Below are positions 35,632 to 44,420 of a stretch of 64,000 nt of DNA, in pieces (positions within the stretch are counted from its first letter, which is position 1; each line of letters starts with the position of its first letter). This DNA comes from LMUY01 sp965198895 (lineage in GTDB: Bacteria > Pseudomonadota > Alphaproteobacteria > Acetobacterales > Acetobacteraceae). The DNA is taken from positions 5,022,001-5,086,000 of the forward strand of contig OZ240676.1 in the NCBI GenBank assembly GCA_965198895.1, given 5' to 3'. Position numbers and translations under genes: made by a program. A model generated the notes under the pieces. That model was not told where the DNA came from and did not search any database. It was given only the letters and a program-made list of their open reading frames with translations.

Positions 35632-36614
35632 GCGATCCGATCCTTTCCGTCCGCGGTCTGTGCGCGACGTTCGATACGCCGCGCGGCGCCGTGCGCGCCG
35701 TCGACGACCTGTCCCTCGATGTCGCCGCCGGCGAGGTGCTGGGCTTGGTCGGCGAGTCTGGGTCAGGCAAGAGCGTCACCCTGCGCGCCATCGGCCAATT
35801 GCTGCACGGCAAGGCCCAGGTGAGCGGGCAGGTGCGATGGAAGGGCGAGGACTTGCTGACAGTACCGCCCGACCGGCTGCGCACCATCCGCGGCGCCGGG
35901 ATCGGCATGGTGTTCCAGGAACCGATGGCCGCGCTCAACCCGGTGCTGTCGATCGGGCTGCAGATCGAGGAGTCGCTGGCCGCGCACACCCAACTCAGCA
36001 AGGCGCAACGCCGGGCGCGCGCGGTCGAACTGCTCGGGCTGGTGGGGATCCCGTCGCCGGCGCAGCGGCTCGGCCAATACACCCACGAATTTTCGGGCGG
36101 CATGCGGCAGCGCGCGATGATTGCGATCGCCCTCGCCGCGGCACCGGCCTTGCTGCTGGCGGATGAGCCCACGACGGCGCTGGACGTCACCATCCAGGAC
36201 CAGGTGCTGAAATTGCTGCTGCGCCTGGTGGACGAGTTGGGCATGGCGTTGGTGCTGGTGACGCACGATCTGGGCGTGGTCGCCGAGACCTGCGACCGCA
36301 TGGCCGTGATGTATGCCGGCCGCATCTGCGAGGAGGGGCCCGTCGCCGCGGTGTTCCGTCAACCCCGGCATGCCTACACCGATGCGCTGCTGCGTTCGAT
36401 GCCGGGGGATGGCCCGGCGCGCAGCCACCTGCTCAGCATTCCGGGACAGCCGCCGCGGTTGGATCGCCCGGTGCCGGGTTGCGCCTTCGCTCCCCGCTGC
36501 GGCTACACCGAACCGCGTTGCGTCGAGGTCTCGCCCCATCTGACCCGGCAGCCGGAGGGCCAGTTGGCGGCCTGCTATGCCGCCGACCGGCTGCCGGCGC
36601 GGGTGGCGGCATGA
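35628..36614 (+). CDS. ABC transporter ATPase, DppD-like
   Basis: 328 residues; Walker A GESGSGKS (42-49), Q-loop FQEPMAALNP, signature FSGGMRQR, Walker B LLLADEPTTALD, and the C-terminal oligopeptide transporter domain with CAFAPRCGYTEPRC, a cysteine pattern reported to bind Fe-S in some homologues. GTG start overlapping the previous stop (GTGA). Confidence 0.93.
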   Translation: MSDPILSVRGLCATFDTPRGAVRAVDDLSLDVAAGEVLGLVGESGSGKSVTLRAIGQLLHGKAQVSGQVRWKGEDLLTVPPDRLRTIRGAGIGMVFQEPMAALNPVLSIGLQIEESLAAHTQLSKAQRRARAVELLGLVGIPSPAQRLGQYTHEFSGGMRQRAMIAIALAAAPALLLADEPTTALDVTIQDQVLKLLLRLVDELGMALVLVTHDLGVVAETCDRMAVMYAGRICEEGPVAAVFRQPRHAYTDALLRSMPGDGPARSHLLSIPGQPPRLDRPVPGCAFAPRCGYTEPRCVEVSPHLTRQPEGQLAACYAADRLPARVAA

Positions 36615-37591
36615 GCGACCTGCTCACCGTCTCCGGCCTCTCCAAGAGCTTCCCGATCCGCAGCCCGTTGCTCGATCAACTCCGCTTCCGCCCACGCCGC
36701 CAACTCCGCGCCGTGGATGACGTGTCACTCAGCGTGGCGCGCGGGGAGACGCTCGGGATCGTGGGCGAGTCCGGCTGCGGCAAGTCCACGTTGGCCCGCT
36801 GTCTTGTGCGGCTGTACCAGCCCGAAACCGGGCAGGTGCAGTTTGGCGGAGCGGACGTGCTGCGCCTCGCTGGGGCGGAGCGGCGGGCCTATAACCGTCA
36901 GGTCCAGATGGTGTTCCAGGATCCGTTCGGTTCGCTCAACCCGCGCATGACGGTGGGTGATTGCCTGCGCGAGGTGCTGTCGGTGCACGGGGTGGTGCCG
37001 AAACCGCGGATCGCGGCGCGGGTCGCGGAGTTGCTTTCGCTGGTGCACCTGCCGGCCGAAGCGGAGTCGCGCCGGCCGCACGAGTTTTCCGGCGGGCAAC
37101 GCCAGCGCATCGGCATCGCGCGTGCGCTGGCGATGGAGCCGGCCATCATCATCGCCGATGAGCCCGTGTCGGCACTGGACGTGTCGGTGCAGGCGCAGAT
37201 CGTGAACCTGCTGCTGGAACTGCAGCGCGACCTTGGCCTCACCCTGGTGTTCATCACGCATGATCTGCGATTGGTGCGGCATTTGGCGCACCGGGTCGCG
37301 GTGATGTATCTGGGCCGGGTGGTGGAAATCGGGCCGACGGCGGAGCTGTTCGCCAACCCGCGCCACCCCTACACCCGCGCGCTGATCCAGGCGGCACCGC
37401 GCCTGGTGCCGGGTCGCCCAGCGCGCGAGGACGCGGTGCGGGGCGAGTTGCCCAGCCCGCTCAATCCGCCGGCCGGTTGCACGTTCCATCCCCGCTGCCG
37501 GTTGGCCGAGCCGCGTTGTTCGCGGGAGCGGCCGGCCTTGGAGGATCGCGGCGGCACCTGGCCGGTCGCTTGCCTGCTCGCGGACGCCTGA
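36611..37591 (+). CDS. ABC transporter ATPase, DppF-like
   Basis: 326 residues; Walker A GESGCGKST (52-60), FQDPFGSLNPRMTVGD, FSGGQRQR, ADEPVSALDVSVQAQ, and C-terminal CTFHPRCRLAEPRC. Second ATPase of the importer, ATG overlapping the DppD-like stop (ATGA). Ends the transporter cluster; an SDR follows after 64 bases with its own ribosome-binding site. Confidence 0.93.
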   Translation: MSDLLTVSGLSKSFPIRSPLLDQLRFRPRRQLRAVDDVSLSVARGETLGIVGESGCGKSTLARCLVRLYQPETGQVQFGGADVLRLAGAERRAYNRQVQMVFQDPFGSLNPRMTVGDCLREVLSVHGVVPKPRIAARVAELLSLVHLPAEAESRRPHEFSGGQRQRIGIARALAMEPAIIIADEPVSALDVSVQAQIVNLLLELQRDLGLTLVFITHDLRLVRHLAHRVAVMYLGRVVEIGPTAELFANPRHPYTRALIQAAPRLVPGRPAREDAVRGELPSPLNPPAGCTFHPRCRLAEPRCSRERPALEDRGGTWPVACLLADA

Positions 37592-37655
37592 CCGCCGCTC
37601 TGGCCGGTCCACCGGCGAGCGCCTATCGTGACGCGGTCAAGCGGGAGATACGACC

Positions 37656-38417
37656 ATGAACATGGCGGGTGTGGCGGCGATCGTAACCGGCGGTGCCTCC
37701 GGGTTGGGCGCCGCGACGGCGGAGATGCTGGCGCGCGGCGGCGCGAAGGTGGCGATCTTCGACCGCGACGCGGAGCGGGGCACGGCCAAAGCGGCCGAGA
37801 TCGGCGGCCGTTTCTTCCCCGTCGACGTGACCGACGGCGAGGCGGTCGGCGCGGCCCTGGCCGAGGCGCAGGCGTCGCACGGTGTCGCCCGGATCCTGGT
37901 CAATTGCGCCGGCATCGGCCCGGCGCAGAAGACGGTGGGCCGGGAAGCACGCGGGCACGATCTGGGCCTTTTCCGCAAGGTGATCGAGATCAACCTGATC
38001 GGTACCTTCAACGTGCTGTCCCAGTTCGCCGCGCTGCTGTCGACTGCCGAGCCGGCCGGCGAGGAGCGGGGCGTCGTCGTCAACACCGCCTCGGTCGCCG
38101 CGTTCGACGGGCAGGTAGGGCAAGCGGCGTATGCGGCTTCGAAGGGTGGCATCGTCGGCATGACGCTCCCGGTCGCGCGGGATCTGGCGCAGCACGGCAT
38201 CCGGGTCGTGACCATCGCGCCGGGCCTGTTCCTCACCCCGATGCTGGAGGGGTTGCCGCAAGCGGCCCAGGACTCGCTGGGCAAGCAGGTGCCGTTCCCG
38301 TCGCGCCTGGGCCGGCCGTTCGAATACGCGCAGATGGTGGAAGCGATCGTCAACAACGCGATGCTGAACGGCGAGACGATCCGCCTGGACGGGGCGATCC
38401 GGATGGCGCCCCGCTAA
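37656..38417 (+). CDS. short-chain dehydrogenase (HSD10/3-hydroxyacyl-CoA type)
   Basis: 253 residues. Rossmann motif TGGASGLGAAT (about 11), DRD at strand 2 consistent with NAD, NCAG at about 89, NTAS, catalytic YAASKGGIVG (about 160), PGLFLTPMLEGLP, and the end NGETIRLDGAIRMAPR. This tail is typical of type-II 3-hydroxyacyl-CoA / 2-methyl-3-hydroxybutyryl-CoA dehydrogenases. Placed after the Dpp-type cluster in the same direction; ATG preceded by GGGAGA. Confidence 0.87.
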   Translation: MNMAGVAAIVTGGASGLGAATAEMLARGGAKVAIFDRDAERGTAKAAEIGGRFFPVDVTDGEAVGAALAEAQASHGVARILVNCAGIGPAQKTVGREARGHDLGLFRKVIEINLIGTFNVLSQFAALLSTAEPAGEERGVVVNTASVAAFDGQVGQAAYAASKGGIVGMTLPVARDLAQHGIRVVTIAPGLFLTPMLEGLPQAAQDSLGKQVPFPSRLGRPFEYAQMVEAIVNNAMLNGETIRLDGAIRMAPR

Positions 38418-38436
38418 GCGGGCCGTTAGGCCGGGC

Positions 38437-39228
38437 CTATCGGGCGCGCGTGTAATCCATCGCGCAGTACGCGCCGCCCTGGTGCAGCTCCACCACCGGG
38501 TCGTCGGTGACTTTGCCGGCTACCGCGCCGGCAAAGATGTCGGACGTGTCCTGCGGCACCCAACCCAACTCGGCCCGGGCGTCGTCGCGCCACCAAGTCC
38601 GGCTGTTGGCCGAATTGCCCCATACGATGCAGCAGCCGGTGCGCTCCGCCTCGACGCAGCGGACCATCAGGCGAAACAGGTCGTCGTACGACAACCAGGT
38701 GGACAGCATCCGTTCGTCCACCGGCTCGGGGAAGGAGGAGCCTATGCGCACGGATACGCTCTCCACGCCGTGCTTCTCCCAGTACAGGCCGCCCATCAGC
38801 TCGCCATAGGCTTTGGACAGGCCGTAGAAACCGTCGGGACGCAGCGCGCAATCGGCGTCGAGCGGGGTGGCCCGCGGGTGGAAGCCGATCGCGTGGTTGG
38901 AGGATGCGAACACCACGCGCGCCTTGGCCAGCCGTGCGGCCTCGTAGATGTTGTGGATGCCGATGATGTTCGGACCCAGCACCGTGTCGAACGGCTTCTC
39001 CACCGAAATGCCGCCGAAATGCAGGATCGTGCCGCAGCCCGCGGCCATGGCCGTGATCGCCGGACCGTCCACCAGGTCGGCCTGGGTAAACGCGGCCCCC
39101 GGCGGCAACGGGTCCGGGAAGGGGGCGATGTCGGTCAGCCGGAGTGTGTAGCCGGCCTCGGCCAGGCGCTTCGTCGTTTGCCGGCCGAGGGCGCCGGATG
39201 CGCCGGTGATCAGGATCGGTGCTGCCAT
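38437..39228 (-). CDS. NAD-dependent epimerase/dehydratase, uronate-dehydrogenase-like
   Basis: 263-residue extended SDR. N-terminal ITGASGALGRQT, ALRLTD-type second strand (LRLTDIAPFP), active-site YGLSKAYGE (Tyr/Lys at about 135-139), IGSSFPEP, and WWRDDARAELGW near the C-terminus. Length and these motifs fit bacterial uronate dehydrogenase (oxidises D-galacturonate/D-glucuronate to the lactone). ATG at 39228 has GGGAGA upstream. Divergent from the amidase gene with 72 bases between. Confidence 0.82.
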   Translation of the reverse strand: MAAPILITGASGALGRQTTKRLAEAGYTLRLTDIAPFPDPLPPGAAFTQADLVDGPAITAMAAGCGTILHFGGISVEKPFDTVLGPNIIGIHNIYEAARLAKARVVFASSNHAIGFHPRATPLDADCALRPDGFYGLSKAYGELMGGLYWEKHGVESVSVRIGSSFPEPVDERMLSTWLSYDDLFRLMVRCVEAERTGCCIVWGNSANSRTWWRDDARAELGWVPQDTSDIFAGAVAGKVTDDPVVELHQGGAYCAMDYTRAR

Positions 39229-39300
39229 GGTGCGTCTCCCTTTGCGGCGCACCCTTGCTTGGGCTTGTGTGAAGGTCAACGGGCGCGGCAGGCTAGGCGC

Positions 39301-40668
39301 ATGCAAACACAGTCCATGCGAACTCTGGCCCAACTCGCCGACGCCCTGGCCACCGGCCGCACCACCAGCCGCGCCCTGGTGGAACAATGCCTCGACCGCA
39401 TCGCCGACCCGGCGGGGGAGGGGGCGCGCGTCTTCATCGCCGTCGCTGCCGACGCCGCCCGCGCGCAGGCCGACGCGATGGATGGGCTGCGCAAATACGG
39501 CAGGGCGCCCGGGCCGTATGCCGGCATCCCGATCAGCGTGAAGGATCTGTTCGACGTGGCGGGCGAGGTCACCGCCGCCGGGTCGGTGGTGCTGGCGGAC
39601 GCGCCCCCCGCCCAGGTCCACGCCCCGGTGATCGCCCGCATGCTGGCCGCAGGCTTCGTGCCGATGGGCCGCACCAACATGACGGAGTTCGCGTTTTCCG
39701 GCCTCGGCATCAACCCGCATCGCGGCACCCCCGCCAGCCCGTGGGACCGCGCGACCCGGCGCATTCCCGGCGGCAGTTCGTCGGGTGCCGGCGTGTCGGT
39801 GGCGGACGGGATGGCGTTTGCGGCGCTCGGGACCGATACCGGTGGCTCGTGCCGCATCCCGGCGGCGCTGTGCGGCGTGGTTGGCTACAAGCCGACAGCC
39901 CGCCGGGTGCCGATCACGGGCGTGTTGCCGCTGTCGTTCAGCCTGGATTCGGTGGGCCCACTGGCCAACAGCGTCACGTGCTGCGCCGTCGTGGACGCCG
40001 TGCTGGCCGGCGAACCCATCCTGCCGCCCCACCCAAGGCCGCTCGCCGGCGTGCGCCTGGCCCTGCCGGACCGCATCGTGACGGACGGCATGGACGCTCC
40101 GACCTCGGCCGCGTTCGACCGTGCGTTGGCCACGCTGTCTGCCGCCGGGGCGATCATCGAGCGCGTGCACTTCGCGGCGCTGGACCGCATCGGTGCCGCG
40201 TCCGCCCGCGCCAGCATCGCCGCTTGCGAGGCATTCGCCTGGCACCGTTCGCTGCTGGCACGGGGCGCGGATCGCTATGATCCCAAAGTGCGGTTCCGCA
40301 TCGAGGGCGGTGCCTCCGCTGCCAATGCCGACTATCTGGACGCAATGGTTCAGCGCCGCGTGATCGGTCTGGACATGGCGGTGGCGACCGCCCCGTACGA
40401 CGCCTTGATCATGCCGACGGTGCCGACCGTGCCGGCCCCGATCGCCGAGTTGGAGGCCGATGACGCCGCCTATACCCGCACCAACGCGCTGATGCTGCGC
40501 AACACGGCGCTGGGCAATTTTCTCGACCGCTGCTCGATCAGCCTACCGTGCCACCGACCCGGCGAGGCACCGGCTGGGTTGATGCTGGTAGGCCCGACCC
40601 TGGGCGACGCGGCGCTGTTCGCATTGGCAGCGGGGGTGGAGGCGGCGCTCGTGTCCCCCTCACCTTGA
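39301..40668 (+). CDS. amidase signature family amidase
   Basis: 455 residues with the complete Ser-cisSer-Lys machinery: Lys81 in GIPISVKDLF, cis-Ser in GGSSSGAG (158-165) and nucleophile Ser183 in GTDTGGSCRIPAAL. The C-terminus runs to a TGA at the edge of a CCCTCTCCCG repeat. Hydrolyses an amide or carbamoyl bond to acid plus ammonia. Located in the catabolic island; specificity cannot be read from the sequence. Confidence 0.9.
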   Translation: MQTQSMRTLAQLADALATGRTTSRALVEQCLDRIADPAGEGARVFIAVAADAARAQADAMDGLRKYGRAPGPYAGIPISVKDLFDVAGEVTAAGSVVLADAPPAQVHAPVIARMLAAGFVPMGRTNMTEFAFSGLGINPHRGTPASPWDRATRRIPGGSSSGAGVSVADGMAFAALGTDTGGSCRIPAALCGVVGYKPTARRVPITGVLPLSFSLDSVGPLANSVTCCAVVDAVLAGEPILPPHPRPLAGVRLALPDRIVTDGMDAPTSAAFDRALATLSAAGAIIERVHFAALDRIGAASARASIAACEAFAWHRSLLARGADRYDPKVRFRIEGGASAANADYLDAMVQRRVIGLDMAVATAPYDALIMPTVPTVPAPIAELEADDAAYTRTNALMLRNTALGNFLDRCSISLPCHRPGEAPAGLMLVGPTLGDAALFALAAGVEAALVSPSP

Positions 40669-40686
40669 CGGCAGGTGGGTTCCTCA

Positions 40687-40714
40687 CCCTCTCCCGTTGA
40701 AGGACGGGAGAGGG
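40687..40714. repeat. family-1 palindromic repeat
   Basis: CCCTCTCCCGT (40687-40697), loop TGAAGG, ACGGGAGAGGG (40704-40714). It sits between the convergent amidase and LtnD-like genes and could terminate both. Confidence 0.7.
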
Positions 40715-40729
40715 AGAGATGGTCCTGGG

Positions 40730-41632
40730 TTAGGGCTCGTTTGCCGGGACGCCGGGCAGGGCGATGCCGGTCAGCGACTGCCAGAACCGGATAACGAAGG
40801 CGTCGTCGCGCCCGCCATGCCCGGCGGCCGAGGCGGCCAGGAACAACTGGTGCGCCGCGGACGCCATCGGCAACGGGAAGGTCAGCGCGCGCGCCTGGTC
40901 GAGCACGATGCCGAGGTCCTTGACGAAGATGTTCACCGACGACAGCGGCGTGTCGTCCCCGGCCAGCACGTGCGGCATGCGGTTCTGCCACATCCACGAA
41001 CTGCCCGCCGAGCCGCTGATCACGTCGAACAGCGTCTGTGGGTCGGCGCCGGCGCGAATGCCCAGCGCCATCGCCTCGGCGGCGGCGGCGATGTGCACGC
41101 CGGCGAGCAATTGGTTGACCATCTTCACCGTGCTGCCCACGCCGGGCGCATCGCCCAGACGCCAGACCTTGGCGGCGATCGCGCTGAGGATCGGCTCCGC
41201 GGCGGCGAACGCCGCGGGGCTGCCGGACGCCATCACCGACATCTTTCCTGCCCGCGCACCGACCGCCCCGCCCGATACCGGGGCGTCCAGATACAGCTGG
41301 CCGGACGCCACGACACGCCCGCCCAACAGGCGGGCAGCCTCGGGGGCGACGGTGGTGCAGCAGAGCACGACGGCGCCCGGGGGCAGGGCGGCCATGCAGC
41401 CATTGCCGCCGAACAGCACGGCCTCGGCCTGGGCGGCGTTCACGACGAAGACGATGACGGCGTCACACGCGCCAAGCTCGGCGGACGAGGCGACGCAGTG
41501 ACCGCCTTCGGCCTCGAGCTCCGCCCAGACGGGTTGACGCGGTTCGCAACCGACCACCTGGTGGCCAGCCCGGCACAGGTTCAGCGCGGTCCCCATGCCC
41601 ATCGATCCCAAGCCGATCACGCCGATCTTCAC
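40730..41632 (-). CDS. ltnD: 3-hydroxyisobutyrate dehydrogenase family, L-threonate dehydrogenase-like
   Basis: 300-residue NAD-dependent beta-hydroxyacid dehydrogenase. Rossmann motif GLGSMGMGTALNLCRAGH, substrate-binding DAPVSGGAVGA (about 118) and catalytic Lys in STVKMVNQLLAG (about 170), then SVNIFVKDLGIV (about 240), characteristic of LtnD-type enzymes that oxidise L-threonate or D-erythronate at C2. GTG start. An alternative is a tartronate-semialdehyde or other hydroxyacid dehydrogenase. No LtnA/OtnK kinase or OtnC partner was found here. Confidence 0.82.
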   Translation of the reverse strand: MKIGVIGLGSMGMGTALNLCRAGHQVVGCEPRQPVWAELEAEGGHCVASSAELGACDAVIVFVVNAAQAEAVLFGGNGCMAALPPGAVVLCCTTVAPEAARLLGGRVVASGQLYLDAPVSGGAVGARAGKMSVMASGSPAAFAAAEPILSAIAAKVWRLGDAPGVGSTVKMVNQLLAGVHIAAAAEAMALGIRAGADPQTLFDVISGSAGSSWMWQNRMPHVLAGDDTPLSSVNIFVKDLGIVLDQARALTFPLPMASAAHQLFLAASAAGHGGRDDAFVIRFWQSLTGIALPGVPANEP

Positions 41633-41720
41633 GTTCGAGTCCCCCGGTATGTCCCGCCAACCTGGCGCGCACCGTCCGGGATGCCAAGCCCGGTGGCGAC
41701 CGAAGCCGCTGGGTCCGGCG

Positions 41721-42218
41721 TCAGTTGCCTTGCACGATGAGCCGGTCGCCCTCGAACCGGTAACCCGGCAGGCGAGCCATGAACGATTGGCCGAGCAGGT
41801 TGCTGCCGAGTTCGCCGGGCCGGGAGACGACCGCGGGAACGTTGTGGCGCGTGATCCCGGCGATCGTCAGGGTATGGATCATCACCGGCGCGACGGCGGT
41901 TTGCCCGTTCGCCGTGGAAACGCGGCCGGAATAGCGCAACGAGTCCACGTCGATGCCGACCTGCCCGGCATCTTCGGCGCGTAGTGCAACGAAGGATGCC
42001 CCGGTGTCGAACACCATGGGCAGCGTCTCACCGTTCACTTCCGCCTGCACCGCGTAGACGCCGCGTGCGTCACGGTGGGCAATCTCGTGCGCGCTGGAGC
42101 TTTCGGGATAATTCACGCTCGGCAACGGCGCGGGTGCCGGCATGGACTGTGCCCTGGCGGCAGTATCGCCGACGATCAGAGCGGCGCTGACACCAGCAGC
42201 CAACCAGAGAAGTTTCAT
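41721..42218 (-). CDS. secreted retropepsin-like aspartic protease (clan AA)
   Basis: 165 residues with a Sec signal (about 1-23). The retropepsin core carries the catalytic motif VFDTGASFVAL and the conserved GISRHNVPA-like and LGQSFMARL elements, as in the TIGR02281 family. Single-domain, expected to dimerise to form the active site. Periplasmic or membrane-associated; natural substrates in bacteria are unclear. ATG at 42218 is chosen because the signal follows directly; an upstream in-frame extension looks non-coding. Confidence 0.85.
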   Translation of the reverse strand: MKLLWLAAGVSAALIVGDTAARAQSMPAPAPLPSVNYPESSSAHEIAHRDARGVYAVQAEVNGETLPMVFDTGASFVALRAEDAGQVGIDVDSLRYSGRVSTANGQTAVAPVMIHTLTIAGITRHNVPAVVSRPGELGSNLLGQSFMARLPGYRFEGDRLIVQGN

Positions 42219-42364
42219 GCGCCTTGTTCCGTTCGCTCGAGACACAGCCAGGCCCGTAACGAAAGCCGTGGTGGCACGTGATCTCAAAACACGGCAAGTC
42301 ACATTGTAGTCAGATGTTGCCGAGTCGGTACCCGATCATCCGTCAGCGCCGTGCGAACGCAAAA

Positions 42365-42392
42365 CGGGGGGCAGGATCGCTCCTGCCCCCCG
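42365..42392 (-). terminator. strong hairpin terminator for the DUF4142 gene
   Basis: Perfect 12-bp stem CGGGGGGCAGGA / TCCTGCCCCCCG with a four-base loop. On the minus strand it lies 26 bases after the DUF4142 stop and is followed directly by TTTT. It matches an intrinsic terminator. Confidence 0.8.
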
Positions 42393-42417
42393 CTCAAGCG
42401 AGTCTAGGCTGTCGTAT

Positions 42418-42960
42418 TTAGCCGCGCATACCGGACAGGCGGCGGGCCATCGTCAGGTGCTGCTGGATCGTCGGCAGGGTCGCGGAGGCAAACGCCTTCA
42501 CGTCCGGATCCTGGCCATTGGCGATCTCGTCCTGGAATGCCTTGACGGCCATCTGGTGGCCCATCACCTGGCCGCGCAGGTAGTCGCGGTTGAAAGCCAC
42601 CGGACGGTCGGCGTTGAGCTTCGCCATCATGTCCGCGTCCATCTGCGGCGGGGTCGCATCGGGCGTGAAGCCCTTGCTCTGCGCGATCGTCATCAGCTGC
42701 TGATCGGCCTTGGTGTGGTCGTCGATCATCTTCTGCGCGAACGTCTTCACGGGCTTGCCGCGGGCCTTGGTCAAGGCGAGCTGGGCAGCCTGGATCTCGG
42801 CGGCATCGGTCTGGGCGGCGGTGTTGATGAACGCCTGGTCGGCGGCGGCCAGCGGCGGCGGGGCAGGCGGGGCAGCGGTAACCGGCGGGGCAGAGTTGCT
42901 TGAACAGGCCGCGACGGGAAGCAGCGCGGCAACGAACAGCCAGCGAGCGGAACGAATCAT
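42418..42960 (-). CDS. DUF4142 lipoprotein
   Basis: 180 residues. Lipobox VAAC (Cys19) followed by a Pro/Ala-rich linker, then the DUF4142 helical bundle (about 40-178, FINTAAQTDAAEIQAAQLAL... FAQKMIDDHTKADQQL). DUF4142 proteins have a ferritin-like four-helix shape; their role is unknown. ATG preceded by AGGAG ten bases upstream; a strong terminator follows. A second, shorter DUF4142 gene lies at 55231-55734. Confidence 0.88.
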   Translation of the reverse strand: MIRSARWLFVAALLPVAACSSNSAPPVTAAPPAPPPLAAADQAFINTAAQTDAAEIQAAQLALTKARGKPVKTFAQKMIDDHTKADQQLMTIAQSKGFTPDATPPQMDADMMAKLNADRPVAFNRDYLRGQVMGHQMAVKAFQDEIANGQDPDVKAFASATLPTIQQHLTMARRLSGMRG

Positions 42961-43040
42961 CAAATAGGGACTCCTAAGGTGGGCGGGATTAAGCCTGCCA
43001 AACGCCTTACTAGCCGGATCGTTCACATTCTCAGCCAGAC

Positions 43041-43994
43041 TCATCTTGCATGGCGGAAGCGCTCTACCGCGGCAACCAGCGACCGGCGGATACCCGGTTC
43101 GAGCGCGGAATGGCCGGCGTCCGGGATCACGGTGAGCCGCGCCGCGGGCCAGGCCGCGGCAAGTTCGAATGCGGTGCGCGGCGGGCAGACCATGTCGTAG
43201 CGGCCCTGCACGATCTCCGCCGGCAGATGCCCGATCAGGTGCATGCGGCCGAGCAGCCCCTCCGGGGGCAGGAACAGGTCGTGGGCGAAATAATGCGCCT
43301 CGATACGCGCCAGGCCGAGCGCCGTCCGGTCCTGCGCGAACGAGGCCACCGTGTCCGGGCTGGGCAGCAGCGTGGAGCACGATCCCTCGTAGACCGACCA
43401 GGCGCGCGCCGCCGACATGTGGATCGCCGGGTCGGGATGGTTCAGCCGGTTCAGGTAGGAGCCGAGGATGTCGCCACGCTCGTGCTCCGGCAGGTATTGG
43501 ACGAACTGCGCGTGGGCGTCCGGGAAGATCGCGGCCAGGCCGTGCAGGAACCAGTCGACCTCGACCCGGCGCCCCAGGAACACGCCGCGCAGCACCAGGC
43601 CGGAGACGCGGGTCGGATGCGCCTGGGCGTAGGCGAGCGCCAGGGTGGACCCCCACGAGCCGCCGAACAGCAGCCAGCGATCGAGGCCAAGATGGCGGCG
43701 CAGTTGCTCGATATCGTCCACCAGGTCGGCCGTGGTGTTCGCCACCAGGCTGCCCAAGGGGCGGGACCGGCCGGCGCCGCGCTGGTCGAAGATCACCACG
43801 CGCCAGAAGCCCGGGTCGAAGAAGCGGCGGTGCACGGCTCCCGCGCCGGCCCCCGGACCGCCGTGCAGAAACAGCACGGGCTGGCCACGTGGATGGCCAA
43901 CTTGCTCCCAATACATGACGTGGCCGCCGGAGACGGGCATGTAGCCGGTCTCGAACGGTCCGATTTCCGGGAAAAGGTCTCCGCCGCGTGGCAT
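43041..43994 (-). CDS. pip: proline iminopeptidase
   Basis: 317-residue alpha/beta hydrolase (S33) releasing N-terminal proline from peptides. HGGPGAG oxyanion motif about residue 45, DQRGAGRSRP, nucleophile in GGSWGSTLALAYA (about 110), and catalytic Asp/His in the QGRYDMVCPP and DAGHSALEPG segments. ATG at 43994 fits the family start. Divergent from the DUF423 gene with 60 bases between. Cytoplasmic. Confidence 0.92.
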   Translation of the reverse strand: MPRGGDLFPEIGPFETGYMPVSGGHVMYWEQVGHPRGQPVLFLHGGPGAGAGAVHRRFFDPGFWRVVIFDQRGAGRSRPLGSLVANTTADLVDDIEQLRRHLGLDRWLLFGGSWGSTLALAYAQAHPTRVSGLVLRGVFLGRRVEVDWFLHGLAAIFPDAHAQFVQYLPEHERGDILGSYLNRLNHPDPAIHMSAARAWSVYEGSCSTLLPSPDTVASFAQDRTALGLARIEAHYFAHDLFLPPEGLLGRMHLIGHLPAEIVQGRYDMVCPPRTAFELAAAWPAARLTVIPDAGHSALEPGIRRSLVAAVERFRHAR

Positions 43995-44054
43995 CGGCGG
44001 CCATGGTATCGCGTGTGGCGGCGCGGCGGAACATGGTTTGAAGAGGTTGTGCAA

Positions 44055-44420
44055 ATGTATCGGCTGTGGATTGGGCTGGGCGGGCTGTTCGGCGCCGGCG
44101 CGGTGGGCATGGCGGCCGCGGCAGCCCATGCGCTCGCCGCGCTGTCGCCGACGGCGCTGCGCATCGTCGAGGCCGGAATCCAGATGCAGGGATGGCATGC
44201 TCTGGCCTTGCTCGGGTGCGGCCTTTGGGCGCGGCAGCGTGGCGGGTTGGCGCATTGGGCCGGGGCCGCGTTCGCCCTGGGCACGCTGCTGTTCTGTGCG
44301 GCCGTCTATTCCGTCGGCCTCGCCGGCGTGTCGTTGAACGCGGTGGCGCCCGCCGGGGGATTGCTGCTGATCGCGGGCTGGTTGCTGCTGGCGGCGTCGG
44401 CGCTCCGGCATCCGGCATGA
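44055..44420 (+). CDS. DUF423 family membrane protein
   Basis: 121 residues, four predicted helices, with the family features GLFGAGAVGMAAAAAHAL at the N-terminus and LFCAAVYSVGLAG...APAGGLLLIAGW. Function unknown. ATGA overlap couples it to the RlmM-like methyltransferase, an arrangement also seen in gamma-proteobacteria, where ygdD is next to rlmM (established knowledge). Confidence 0.88.
   Translation: MYRLWIGLGGLFGAGAVGMAAAAAHALAALSPTALRIVEAGIQMQGWHALALLGCGLWARQRGGLAHWAGAAFALGTLLFCAAVYSVGLAGVSLNAVAPAGGLLLIAGWLLLAASALRHPA

Noticed and set aside
42219..42417. Possible small RNA between protease and DUF4142 genes
   Set aside because: Only an intrinsic terminator for the DUF4142 gene is evident; no separate promoter or structure.
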